From: Achromobacter marplatensis
GTDB lineage: Bacteria; Pseudomonadota; Gammaproteobacteria; Burkholderiales; Burkholderiaceae_B
Reading direction: 5' to 3'
Assembly: GCF_002209535.1 (NCBI RefSeq)
Contig: NZ_NJIG01000017.1
Coordinates: forward strand, 54,256-118,255
Length of the DNA stretch: 64,000 nt
Below the pieces are notes generated by a model, which was given only the letters and a program-made list of their open reading frames with translations, was not told where the DNA came from and made no database searches. Position 1 is the stretch's first letter. Every line of letters starts with the position of its first letter. The position numbers and the translations under genes are program-made. Positions 1 through 7,876 of this stretch are shown one piece after another.

Positions 1-190
1 CATGTTCGCGCATCAGGTGCGCCAGGCCGCTCTGGATGGCTTCGGACGGGTCGTGTGGCGTCGAGGGCACTTTGAAGTAGGACAGCTCGCCGCTGTGTTC
101 GGCCAGCAGGGTGAAATCAGTGAAGGTGCCGCCCACGTCGAAGCCGACACGGAAACGGCGCTCGCCGGGGAGTGATGCGGGGTGAGTCAA
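1..190 (-). CDS. Hydantoinase/oxoprolinase family protein, N-terminal fragment
   Basis: Only the first 63 codons are in the window; the gene runs off the left edge. The translation contains VGFDVGGTFTDFTLL, the N-terminal nucleotide-binding signature of the HyuA/OplAH family, ATP-dependent enzymes that open cyclic amides such as hydantoins, 5-oxoproline or N-methylhydantoin. The start is a TTG at 188-190, chosen because GGAGA lies six bases upstream on the minus strand and no ATG is in frame ahead of it. A B subunit would normally follow downstream, outside the window. Substrate cannot be inferred from the fragment. Confidence 0.8.
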   Translation of the reverse strand, partial: MTHPASLPGERRFRVGFDVGGTFTDFTLLAEHSGELSYFKVPSTPHDPSEAIQSGLAHLMREH

Positions 191-320
191 CGCGGGTCTC
201 CAGGATGCCGACGCACACGGGCGCCGAAGCTAGGGTGACCCGAATCTTATCGACGCAGAATCATTCGATCTAATCAAAGATTTGCATTGATGGTCATCAT
301 TTATGTGAATGACGAGGTCA

Positions 321-1265
321 TCAGTAGGCGTGTGACTCGGCCCCCTGCACCGGGTCGAACATCATGCCCTGCGCCTTGCATACCTTGAGGATTTCTTCGC
401 GCAGCCAGCGATGCGCGGGCAGGTTGTCCGAACGCTCATGCCAGATCAGGTTGACCGTGCGCGGAATCAGCGGAAAGGGCGGCTCGATGGCCTCAAGCTG
501 ATGGCTGTGCGGGCTGTTGCGTACGGCATTGACCGGCACGACGCAGATCAGGTCGGTCTCGGCCAGCAGGCGCGGGGCCAGCGCAAATTGGTTGATCGTC
601 AGCACGGCGTTGCGCTTGTAGCCGTGGGCGGCCAGTTCGTGGTCAATCAGGGCGGCAGTGCCCAGCAGGCTGACAACCAGGTGCCGGGCGCGCAGGAAGT
701 CATCCAGCGTAAAGCGCGGCAAAGAGAGCAGCGGATGGCCCTTGCGCATTGCGCACACGTAGGTCAGGGTTTCCAAGGGCAGGGTGCGCAGCGACGAACC
801 GAAGTTCGAATACACGCCTGCCGCCATGTCGACTTCACCCTTGTCCAGCAGTGCCGCGGTGTTGTCCAGCGAATAGGGATGCAGGTGGATGCGGATGTTC
901 GGCGCCACCGATTGCTGCTCGACGAACAGCGGCCGGATCACCTGGTCGGCCACGTAGTCGGACATGGCCAGGCGGAACACCGCCTCCGAGCGGGCGGGGT
1001 CGAATTCGTTGCGCTCCAGAGTCTCTGCGATGCGGGCAAGCGCGTCGCGGATGGGGGGCCACAGCAATTCGGCGCGCTGGGTGGGCAGCACCCCGCCTTG
1101 CACCTTCACGAACAGCGGGTCCTTCAACGTCAGGCGCAGGCGGTTGATGGCATTGCTGACTGCAGGCTGCGTCATGTGCAGCGTGAATGCCGCGCGCGTG
1201 ACGTTGCGCTCGGTCATGACGGCGTCGAAGATGCGAAGCAGGTTCAGGTCGATGGCGTCAAGCAC
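321..1265 (-). CDS. LysR-family transcriptional regulator
   Basis: A 314-residue protein of standard LysR length. The N-terminal winged helix-turn-helix spans about residues 7-66 (DLNLLRIFDAVMTERNVTRA, then MTQPAVSNAINRLR), followed by a periplasmic-binding-protein-like effector domain. The DLNLL start and HMTQPAVSNAI motif place it in the NodD/NahR-like branch. It is divergent from the Bug gene starting at 1396, the usual arrangement for a LysR protein controlling its neighbour and itself. The 130-bp shared intergenic region holds a dyad with LysR-box geometry. The inducer is unknown. Confidence 0.92.
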   Translation of the reverse strand: MLDAIDLNLLRIFDAVMTERNVTRAAFTLHMTQPAVSNAINRLRLTLKDPLFVKVQGGVLPTQRAELLWPPIRDALARIAETLERNEFDPARSEAVFRLAMSDYVADQVIRPLFVEQQSVAPNIRIHLHPYSLDNTAALLDKGEVDMAAGVYSNFGSSLRTLPLETLTYVCAMRKGHPLLSLPRFTLDDFLRARHLVVSLLGTAALIDHELAAHGYKRNAVLTINQFALAPRLLAETDLICVVPVNAVRNSPHSHQLEAIEPPFPLIPRTVNLIWHERSDNLPAHRWLREEILKVCKAQGMMFDPVQGAESHAY

Positions 1266-1282
1266 AGTAGCCCCGTATCGTT

Positions 1283-1297
1283 ATCAACAATGTTGAT
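1283..1297. promoter_or_regulatory. Candidate LysR operator (T-N11-A dyad)
   Basis: Perfect palindrome ATCAACA-A-TGTTGAT between the divergent LysR and Bug genes. T1284 and A1296 satisfy the T-N11-A LysR box rule. A further half-site (TTGTTGAT) follows at about 1313-1320, as expected for paired recognition and activation sites. Binding by the adjacent LysR protein is inferred from position. Confidence 0.6.
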
Positions 1298-1395
1298 GAT
1301 GTTTTATTTTAATTGTTGATTGGTCACATAACACGAGACCGCTTAACCTTGCCCGGGTGCCTGCGCAGTTTTCACGCAACTTGGGTAATCAATCG

Positions 1396-2367
1396 ATGAT
1401 AAAGAACCTGAAGTTTTTGGCTGCTGCCTGTTTTGCGGCCTTGGCTGCCTCGCAAGCGGCGGCCGCGGACAACTACCCCAGCAAGCCGATCACGATCATC
1501 CTGCCCTATGCCACGGGCGGTTCCGCCGACATGCTGGCGCGTTTTGCGGCCCAGGCGGTGCAGAGCGAACTGGGGCAACCCGTCATCGTCGAGGCCAAGC
1601 CCGGCGCCGGCGGCGTGCTGGGCACCGAGCACGTCGCGCGGGCAGAGCCCGACGGCTACACCTTGGCGCTGACGGCCAGCGGCACCATGGCGGTCAACCC
1701 CTACGTCTACAAGTTGCGATACAAGCCGCTGGAAGACTTCAAGCAGATCACGGTGCTGGTGGACCTGCCTTTCGTGGTGGTGACGAACAACGAGTTTCCC
1801 GCCAAGACGCTGCAAGAGTTCATCGATTACGGCCGCAAGAACCCCAACAAGATTACGTTCGGCAATGCCGGGCTGGGCACCCAGCAGCACCTGACACAGC
1901 TCATGTTTGCCCGCGCCGCCGGCATCCAGATCAATATCGTTCCCTACAAAGGAAGCAGTCCGGCGATGAACGATCTGCTGGGCGGCCATATCGATGCCGT
2001 GCTGGACAACACCGGCGTGCAAACCCCTTTCATCAAGGCGGGCAAGGTACGGCCACTGTTTGTTACCAACCCCGAGCGCGTGGCGGCGCTGCCGGATGTG
2101 CCGACGGGCCCCCAGGCAGGCATGCCGGGCTTTTCCGCGGTGGCCTGGTTTGGGCTGGCGGCGCCCAAGGGCACGCCGGACGCCATTGTGGAGAAGATTC
2201 AGCAGGCCATTGCAAGAGAATTCGCCAAACCCGACATGCAGCAGCGCTTGCTGGACTTGGCGATGATCCCGCGCGCGTCCAGCCCGGCCGACACGACAGC
2301 CCGCGTCAAGACGGACCTTGACGCATTCGGCAAGATCGCTAAAGAGGTGGACCTGAAGCCGCTGTGA
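1396..2367 (+). CDS. Bug/TctC-family periplasmic solute-binding protein
   Basis: A 323-residue exported receptor of the tripartite tricarboxylate receptor (Bug) family, greatly expanded in Bordetella and Achromobacter. The start at ATG 1396 is preferred over an upstream in-frame GTG because it gives a clean signal peptide (MIKNLKFLAAACFAALAASQ, cleavage after AAAA). Mature family motifs are YPSKPITIILPY, GGSADMLARF, PGAGGVLGTEHVA, AEPDGYTL and the later VPYKGSSPAMNDLLGG. No TctA/TctB membrane partners are adjacent, common for orphan Bug proteins, which bind carboxylates or amides and may act in sensing. It is divergent from a LysR gene and followed by a strong terminator. Confidence 0.93.
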   Translation: MIKNLKFLAAACFAALAASQAAAADNYPSKPITIILPYATGGSADMLARFAAQAVQSELGQPVIVEAKPGAGGVLGTEHVARAEPDGYTLALTASGTMAVNPYVYKLRYKPLEDFKQITVLVDLPFVVVTNNEFPAKTLQEFIDYGRKNPNKITFGNAGLGTQQHLTQLMFARAAGIQINIVPYKGSSPAMNDLLGGHIDAVLDNTGVQTPFIKAGKVRPLFVTNPERVAALPDVPTGPQAGMPGFSAVAWFGLAAPKGTPDAIVEKIQQAIAREFAKPDMQQRLLDLAMIPRASSPADTTARVKTDLDAFGKIAKEVDLKPL

Positions 2368-2406
2368 ATCGTAGAGCGCGACGCGTCTGCGATGGCGGAT
2401 TTGATG

Positions 2407-2433
2407 GCCCCACTTTGGTGGGGCTTTTCTTTT
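2407..2433 (+). terminator. Rho-independent terminator after the Bug gene
   Basis: Perfect 7-bp stem GCCCCAC / GTGGGGC (2407-2413 with 2418-2424), a TTTG loop, then TTTTCTTTT. It lies 40 bp after the Bug stop codon and ahead of the convergent VOC gene. Confidence 0.88.
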
Positions 2434-2452
2434 GGACGTTGGTCGGGCGCAA

Positions 2453-2821
2453 TTATTCTTGTGGACGGTGGCAGACCGCTTCCACGTTATGGCCGTCCGG
2501 GCCGAATACGAAAGCGGCGTAATAGTGGGGATGGTAATGCGGACGAAGTCCGGGGGTACCGTTATCCCGGCCGCCCGCAGCCAGGGCGGCCCGATGGAAG
2601 GCGTCCACTTCCTGCCGTGTCGTCGCCGCAATGGCGATATGCAAAGGGGCCGGCACCGAAGAGGCGGCGTACAGCCAAAGAGAAGGCTTGCCGTTTTTTC
2701 CCAGACCCACGCTATCGGGGCCTTCCATGGCAAGGCGGACGCCCAGCGGGCCTAGCGCCTGCAGGAAGAATTCGCGGCTTTTGTTCATGTCGCTGACGCC
2801 GAAACCGATGTGATCGAACAT
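2453..2821 (-). CDS. VOC-fold (glyoxalase/dioxygenase superfamily) protein
   Basis: A 122-residue single-domain vicinal oxygen chelate protein. It opens with MFDHIGFGVSDMNKSREFF and ends with FVFGPDGHNVEAVCH, the typical paired beta-alpha-beta-beta-beta modules with metal-ligand His near the start and Glu near the end. The start at 2821 is chosen because GGAGA lies about seven bases upstream and the longer frame adds 31 residues with no VOC similarity. Members of this small family are often annotated glyoxalase or bleomycin-resistance-like; the substrate cannot be assigned. Confidence 0.85.
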   Translation of the reverse strand: MFDHIGFGVSDMNKSREFFLQALGPLGVRLAMEGPDSVGLGKNGKPSLWLYAASSVPAPLHIAIAATTRQEVDAFHRAALAAGGRDNGTPGLRPHYHPHYYAAFVFGPDGHNVEAVCHRPQE

Positions 2822-2919
2822 GCGTTGTCTCCGTTTGGCGGTGGCCTGCCGCCCGTCAATGGGATTGTTGGTCGCTGGCACCGGATCAGTGTAGTGCTGA
2901 CCGGGATGGCCCAATGGCC

Positions 2920-2949
2920 GTGACGCTTGCCCGGTTTGCTGTCTACAAT
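2920..2949 (+). promoter_or_regulatory. Predicted sigma-70-type promoter for the MFS/ArsB-like pair
   Basis: The -35-like GTGACG (2920-2925) and -10 TACAAT (2944-2949) are separated by 18 bp. Transcription would begin near 2956, leaving a 5' leader of about 125 nt before the first gene. The element sits in the divergent intergenic region with the VOC gene. Confidence 0.5.
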
Positions 2950-3081
2950 CCGGCGGTGCAGGTGTCTGGTGAATCCCACCGACAATCGATGCGCAGGAAT
3001 GGAAAATGGTGACGCAAGGACGCGTTCTTCGCGTTCGTTGACGGTCGACCCTGATCGATACCTACGGTTCTTACGGCTACT
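2950..3081 (+). promoter_or_regulatory. Structured 5' leader, possible cis-regulatory RNA
   Basis: Downstream of the predicted promoter the leader can form three consecutive helices: an 8-bp stem with one bulge (2963-2971 with 2977-2984, loop AATCC), a weaker TGCG/CGCA stem (2990-2993 with 3013-3016) enclosing A/G-rich sequence, and a 7-bp stem (3018-3024 with 3030-3036, loop TTCTT). The first gene starts with TTG and has no evident ribosome-binding site, so control at translation initiation is conceivable. The sequence was not recognised as any known riboswitch class. Confidence 0.35.
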
Positions 3082-4317
3082 TTGCATCTTCCATCCTCTG
3101 CTTCGCGTCCACTGGACTGGCTGAATTTTTTCGTCGCCGATGTGCGCGACGGCCTCGGCCCCTATCTGGCCATCTACTTGCTTGCGGTGCATCATTGGCG
3201 GCCCGACAGCATCGGGCTGGTGATGACGATATCCGGGCTTGCTGCGCTGGTCGCGCAGACGCCGGCAGGCGCTCTCGTGGACCGGACGGCGAACAAGCGC
3301 GCCTTGTTGATCGCGGCGGCCGTACTGGTGACCGGGGCCTGCATGGCCCTCTTGGCCAATGCGAGTTTTGCCTGGGTCACGATCACGCAAGCCCTGGCAG
3401 GCGCCGCGTCGTCGGTGTTCGCCCCTGCAATCGCCGGCATCACGTTGGGGCTGACCGCCGCCAATGCCTTTACCCGTCGTATTGCGCGCAACGAATCCTA
3501 TAACCACGCCGGCAACGCTTTCGCCGCCTTGCTGGCAGGCGGCCTAGCCTATCTCTGGGGGCCAGTGGCTGTTTTTTACTTGATGGCAGCGATGGCGCTC
3601 GCCAGCCTGGCCGCCGCGTCGTACCTTCCGGCGCATATCGATCTGGGCCGGGCGCGTGGCCTGGACGACGGTACTGTCGGGGCGCCAAACGCGCAACCCA
3701 TTCCCCTGCGCCAGTTGCTGAATCACCGATCGCTCTTGCTCCTTGCCCTGAGCTGCGGGCTGTTCCACCTGGCCAATGCCGCCATGTTGCCGCTTGTCGG
3801 GCAGAAGCTGGCGCTGGCGAACCCGGCGCTTGCCACGCCTTTGACGGCGGCTTGCATCGTGGCGGCGCAGTTCGTCATGATTCCCGCGGCGATGGCGGTG
3901 GGGCGCTATGCCGACCGTCTGGGACGCAAAAAATTGCTGCTGATCGGATTCGCCATCCTGCCCTTGCGCGGCGTGCTGTACACCTTTTCCGACGACACGG
4001 CCTGGCTGGTGGCGGTGCAGCTGCTCGATGGCGTGGGCGCGGGCATCTTCGGGGCCGTTCTGCCCTTGATGGTGCTGGATCTGACGCAAGGCACGGGCCG
4101 ATTCAATGCCAGCTTGGGCGCGGTTACCACCGTGTTCGGCGTCGGCGCCTCGCTGAGCAACGGCGTCGCCGGCGTGATCGTCCAGCATGCGGGATACAGC
4201 GCGGCGTTTCTTTCCCTGGCCGGGATTGCTGCGCTGGCCTGCGCGACCCTGCTGATCTTGCCCGAGACTCGCGCGTCAGGCGTATCGGCCGCCGCGGCCC
4301 CATCCTCGTCTTCTTGA
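3082..4317 (+). CDS. MFS transporter
   Basis: A 411-residue, roughly 12-helix major facilitator protein. The N-terminus has the pattern LDWLNFFVADVRDGLGPYLA, and the loop between helices 2 and 3 carries ALVDRTANKRALL, a variant of the MFS GxxxDRxGRR motif. A second copy, RYADRLGRKKLLL, lies in the second half. The start is a TTG because the frame is closed by TGA at 3052 and no ATG or GTG lies upstream of the first helix; no Shine-Dalgarno sequence is visible. It is followed after 16 bp by the ArsB-like permease, suggesting co-transcription. The substrate is unknown. Confidence 0.85.
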   Translation: MHLPSSASRPLDWLNFFVADVRDGLGPYLAIYLLAVHHWRPDSIGLVMTISGLAALVAQTPAGALVDRTANKRALLIAAAVLVTGACMALLANASFAWVTITQALAGAASSVFAPAIAGITLGLTAANAFTRRIARNESYNHAGNAFAALLAGGLAYLWGPVAVFYLMAAMALASLAAASYLPAHIDLGRARGLDDGTVGAPNAQPIPLRQLLNHRSLLLLALSCGLFHLANAAMLPLVGQKLALANPALATPLTAACIVAAQFVMIPAAMAVGRYADRLGRKKLLLIGFAILPLRGVLYTFSDDTAWLVAVQLLDGVGAGIFGAVLPLMVLDLTQGTGRFNASLGAVTTVFGVGASLSNGVAGVIVQHAGYSAAFLSLAGIAALACATLLILPETRASGVSAAAAPSSSS

Positions 4318-4333
4318 TTTCACCCTGGAAAGC

Positions 4334-5578
4334 ATGTCGTTATCCAATGTCTTGATCTGGTCGATTGCCGCGGCAACCACCATGGCGATTCTTCTGCGTC
4401 CTTTTCGACTGCCGGAATATGTATGGGCGTGTTCGGGCGCGGTGGCGCTGGTGGCGTTGGGATTACTCAGCCCCGCCCAAGCCGGCCACGCGATCCTGGA
4501 AGGAACTGACGTCTATCTGTTCCTGGTCGGCATGATGCTGGTGGCGGAGGTGGCCCGGCAGGCGGGCCTGTTCGACTGGCTGGCGGTGGCAGCCGCCGAT
4601 CACGCGGCAGGCTCGGCGCGGCGTCTGTTCGACCTGGTGTTCCTGGTGGGCACCGTGGTCACCGTGTTGTTGTCCAATGACGCCACGGCGGTCGTGCTGA
4701 CGCCCGCCGTCTATGCGGTGACCCGAGTGGTCGGTGCGCCGCCCTTGCCCTACTTGTACGTGTGCGCATTCATCGCCAATGCGGCCAGCTTTGTGTTGCC
4801 GATATCGAATCCGGCGAATCTGGTCGTGTTCGGCGACCGCATGCCGGCCCTGGCGCCGTGGCTGTTGCACTTCGCGTTGCCTTCCGTGCTGGCTATCGGT
4901 TCCACCTATGTCACGCTGCGATGGGTGTTCCGCGACGACTTGCGGCAGCCGCTAAAGCCCTCGCCCCCGCTGCCCGCCATGACGCCCGCTTTGCGGTGCG
5001 CGGCAATAGGCGTGGCGGGCACCGCCTGCACCTTGCTGATCACGTCGGCCCTGGGCTTGCGCCTGGGTTTGCCGACGCTGGCTGCCGGCAGTGCTTCGGC
5101 GCTGCTGGTGCTGGCCGTGACGCGGTCCAGCCCCTGGCGCCTGGCCAAAGGCGTCGCCTGGGGCGTTCTGCCCCTGGTGGCGGGCCTGTTCGTGCTGGTC
5201 GAGGGGATGGCGGCCAGCGGCGTGCTGCAAGCACTGGCGCAAATGATGCGCGGCTTGCCCGATACCGCCGTGCTGTGGACCAGCGGGATCGGCGCGGCGC
5301 TGTCGGGCAACATCATCAACAACCTACCGGCGGGGCTGATGGCAGGATCGTTAGCCCGCATGGCCGACCTGTCCGGCTCGGCGACCGCCGCACTGCTCAT
5401 CGGTATCGACCTGGGTCCCAACCTGTCGGTCAGCGGCTCGCTTGCCACCTTGCTTTGGCTGATGGCCGTGCGCCGCGAGGGGATGCATATTGGTGCGCTC
5501 AGCTTCTTGCGCTTGGGACTTGTGGTCATGCCGCCGGCCTTGCTGCTGGCCCTGGCGGCGCTGCATCTCACGAGCTGA
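4334..5578 (+). CDS. ArsB/SLC13-type ion transporter family protein
   Basis: A 414-residue integral membrane protein with about 11 hydrophobic segments. The motif TVLLSNDATAVVLTPAVYAV and the internal repeat SGNIINNLPAGLMAG are characteristic of the ion transporter superfamily that includes ArsB arsenite permeases and citrate/Na+ exchangers. The ATG at 4334 follows a GGAAAG site. There is no arsR, arsC or arsA nearby, so arsenite export is only one possibility; anion or dicarboxylate transport is equally plausible. Its 3' end overlaps the convergent LysR gene by 11 bp. Confidence 0.8.
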   Translation: MSLSNVLIWSIAAATTMAILLRPFRLPEYVWACSGAVALVALGLLSPAQAGHAILEGTDVYLFLVGMMLVAEVARQAGLFDWLAVAAADHAAGSARRLFDLVFLVGTVVTVLLSNDATAVVLTPAVYAVTRVVGAPPLPYLYVCAFIANAASFVLPISNPANLVVFGDRMPALAPWLLHFALPSVLAIGSTYVTLRWVFRDDLRQPLKPSPPLPAMTPALRCAAIGVAGTACTLLITSALGLRLGLPTLAAGSASALLVLAVTRSSPWRLAKGVAWGVLPLVAGLFVLVEGMAASGVLQALAQMMRGLPDTAVLWTSGIGAALSGNIINNLPAGLMAGSLARMADLSGSATAALLIGIDLGPNLSVSGSLATLLWLMAVRREGMHIGALSFLRLGLVVMPPALLLALAALHLTS

Positions 5579-6530
5579 TGCCGGTTGGGGAGGCCGGTTG
5601 TCCATCGGGGACCAGCGACTCCACCAGCAACGCCAACGCGGGACTCTTCGGGGTGCCTTTGCGAAACACCAACTCGTAGGGTTCACTGCGTGACTTGAGC
5701 GTCAGCGCCAGCGTGCCCACCAGACCGTTGTGGCAGAAATAGTTGGCCAGGTCTTCCGACACCAGCGCCACCAGATCGGTGTTGCGGCTTAGCAGGGTAA
5801 GGGTCGCCAGCGCTGACGTGGTTTCGATCAGGTGCGAGGGAAAGTTCAGCTCCGCTTCATGGAATTCCCGTTCCAGCAACCGGCGCATCGGCATGTGGGC
5901 GCGATAGACCACCCAGCGGCTGTCCTGCAATTCGCGCAGATCCACCGCGTCCGCACCCATCGCCGAATGGCGCACGTTGGCGATCACCGCAAGGGATTCG
6001 GCTTTCACGAAAAGCGATTCATAGACGTCCGGATTGCGGCTGACGGAAGATCGGCAGATCGCCGCGTCCAGCCGGCCGCGATCAATCAGGCCCAACAGCG
6101 TTTCGCTGGTGTCCTCCACGATTTCCACGGACATGCGCGGCTGCTGGCGCAACAGTTGCGTCACCGCATCGGTCAAGACCGGCACGGCGCCCATGATGGT
6201 GCCGATGGCCAGGCGTCCGCCTGCGCCGCTGGCGATCGCATCCAGTTCGTGTCTCAGTTTGTTGATGTCTGCCTGGATCAGACGCGCAAAGCGCAACGCG
6301 CACAGTCCGGCCTCGGTAGGGATTAACCCGCGGTTGGTGCGCGCAAACAGTTCCACTTGCAAGGTCTGCTCAAGCTCGCGCAGGGCCTTGCTGGCGCCGG
6401 GTTGGGTCAGGCCGATTTTGTCGGCCGCCCCCAGCAGGGAGCCGCATTCCTCGATGGTGATGAGCAGCCTGAGCTGTTTGGCATGGAGGCGCGACATGAC
6501 GGAATTCAGGCTGGGCGAGAGGTTTGCCAT
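5568..6530 (-). CDS. LysR-family regulator of the adjacent catabolic cluster
   Basis: A 320-residue LysR protein. The helix-turn-helix covers about residues 15-75 (LHAKQLRLLITIEECGSLLG, then LTQPGASKALRELEQTL), followed by a long effector-binding domain of the GbpR/CbbR-like subgroup. The ATG at 6530 is used; a TTG two codons upstream and an ATG 12 residues downstream are alternatives. It is divergent from the alcohol dehydrogenase gene at 6639 across a 108-bp intergenic region, so it most likely controls the dehydrogenase, symporter and aldehyde dehydrogenase genes. Confidence 0.9.
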   Translation of the reverse strand: MANLSPSLNSVMSRLHAKQLRLLITIEECGSLLGAADKIGLTQPGASKALRELEQTLQVELFARTNRGLIPTEAGLCALRFARLIQADINKLRHELDAIASGAGGRLAIGTIMGAVPVLTDAVTQLLRQQPRMSVEIVEDTSETLLGLIDRGRLDAAICRSSVSRNPDVYESLFVKAESLAVIANVRHSAMGADAVDLRELQDSRWVVYRAHMPMRRLLEREFHEAELNFPSHLIETTSALATLTLLSRNTDLVALVSEDLANYFCHNGLVGTLALTLKSRSEPYELVFRKGTPKSPALALLVESLVPDGQPASPTGISS

Positions 6531-6638
6531 GAGCAAAAGTTATAGCTGTATGGAAACTCGTCAGTGTACCGAAACGGGCCTCATGCCTAGACTCGCACTT
6601 CTTATCCGGTTGAGATGAACGAGAGGAGTAGCGGCAGC

Positions 6639-7775
6639 ATGGCACTTATCAATTACGTGACCGAAATTCACTTCGGCGCCGGCGTCCTGGCAGACCTGAA
6701 AGAGGTCTGCCACCGCCTGGGTATTACAAAACCTTTGATCGTGACCGATCGGGGGGTGGAAGCGGCCGGCATTATCGATCGCGTGAAGTCGGCCCTGGCA
6801 AGCGCCAGCTTCGCGGTGTTCAACGACACGCCGCCCAACCCGTCGGAAACGGCCGTGCGTGCGGGCGTGGCAAGCCTGAAGGATGCGGGCTGCGACGGCG
6901 TTATTGCCGTCGGCGGCGGTTCGTCGATCGACCTGGCCAAGGCCGTGGCCGTTTCTGCGCGCCATGAGGGCGCGCTGCGCCAGTTCGCCTTGATCGAAGG
7001 CGGCATGCAGAACATCACGGCCGCCACGCTGCCCATCGTTGCCATTCCCACGACGGCAGGCACGGGCAGCGAAGTCGGCCGCGGGGCGATCATCATCCTG
7101 GAAGACGGGCGCAAAGTGGGCATTCTTTCGCCGCACGTGATTCCCAAGGTCGCCATCTGCGATCCAGAGCTTACGTTGGGCCTGCCCGCTGGCCTGACGG
7201 CCGCCACGGGCATGGACGCCATCGCCCATTGCATCGAGACCTTTCTTGCCCCGGCCTTCAACCCGCCGGCCGACGGCATTGCCCTTGACGGCCTGTGGCG
7301 CGCATGGCGCCACATTGAAGTGGCGGTGAACGAACCGTCCAACATCGACGCCCGCGCCAATATGATGAGCGCCTCCTTGCAGGGGGCGCTGGCCTTCCAA
7401 AAGGGCCTGGGCTGTGTGCACAGCCTGAGCCATTCCCTGGGCGGCATCAACCCCACATTGCATCACGGCACCCTCAACGCCATCCTGCTGCCGGCGGTGG
7501 TGCGTTTTAACCGTGGCGCGGAAACCGTGGCGCGTGAAGACAAGATCGCCCGCCTGCAACAGGCGATGGGCCTGCCCGCGTCGCAGTCAGTGGAAGAGGC
7601 GCTGGTGACCAAGTCGCGTGCCCTGAACCTGCCCACGGGCCTGGGTGAACTGGGCGTGACCGAAGCACTCTACGAACGCATCGTCAAGGGCGCGCTGGCG
7701 GACCACAGCCACCGCACCAACCCGCGCGAAGCCAGTGCCGACGACTACGTGGCGATGCTGCGCGCCTCCACGTAA
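6639..7775 (+). CDS. Iron-containing alcohol dehydrogenase family protein (maleylacetate-reductase-like fold)
   Basis: A 378-residue group III alcohol dehydrogenase. Visible motifs are the NAD(P)-binding GGGSSIDLAKAVA, IPTTAGTGSEVGR and the metal-binding stretch MDAIAHCIE, then HSLSHSLGG and LHHGTLNA, whose Asp and His residues ligate Fe2+ or Zn2+. The start at 6639 is preceded by GAGGAG; the frame opens 8 codons earlier. With the downstream symporter and semialdehyde dehydrogenase it probably oxidises an imported hydroxy-acid or alcohol to an aldehyde. The exact substrate (4-hydroxybutyrate, 5-hydroxy-2-oxovalerate or similar) is inference. Confidence 0.85.
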   Translation: MALINYVTEIHFGAGVLADLKEVCHRLGITKPLIVTDRGVEAAGIIDRVKSALASASFAVFNDTPPNPSETAVRAGVASLKDAGCDGVIAVGGGSSIDLAKAVAVSARHEGALRQFALIEGGMQNITAATLPIVAIPTTAGTGSEVGRGAIIILEDGRKVGILSPHVIPKVAICDPELTLGLPAGLTAATGMDAIAHCIETFLAPAFNPPADGIALDGLWRAWRHIEVAVNEPSNIDARANMMSASLQGALAFQKGLGCVHSLSHSLGGINPTLHHGTLNAILLPAVVRFNRGAETVAREDKIARLQQAMGLPASQSVEEALVTKSRALNLPTGLGELGVTEALYERIVKGALADHSHRTNPREASADDYVAMLRAST

Positions 7776-7817
7776 AGCGCCAAGCGCCAGTGGGCGCACC
7801 CCGATATGCCATAAGAC

Positions 7818-7841
7818 CCATCCCACATCCGCATGGGATGG
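7818..7841 (+). terminator. Intercistronic hairpin, possible partial terminator
   Basis: Perfect 8-bp stem CCATCCCA / TGGGATGG with an 8-nt loop, followed by CGATTTTCC. It lies between the alcohol dehydrogenase and symporter genes. The T-run is short, so it could equally be an mRNA-stabilising or attenuating hairpin. Confidence 0.4.
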
Positions 7842-7876
7842 CGATTTTCCATGAACAGACCCAATGAGGTGGAGAC

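Noticed and set aside
411..1319. 302-codon plus-strand open frame opposite the first LysR gene
   Set aside because: Antisense to a well-supported LysR gene; Arg/Gln/His-rich composition typical of GC-rich shadow frames and no recognisable motif.
2950..3040. c-di-GMP-I, cobalamin, FMN or fluoride riboswitch
   Set aside because: Isolated similarities (GACGCAAGG, GGTGAATCCCACC) but the conserved cores of those classes are missing; kept only as an unassigned structured leader.
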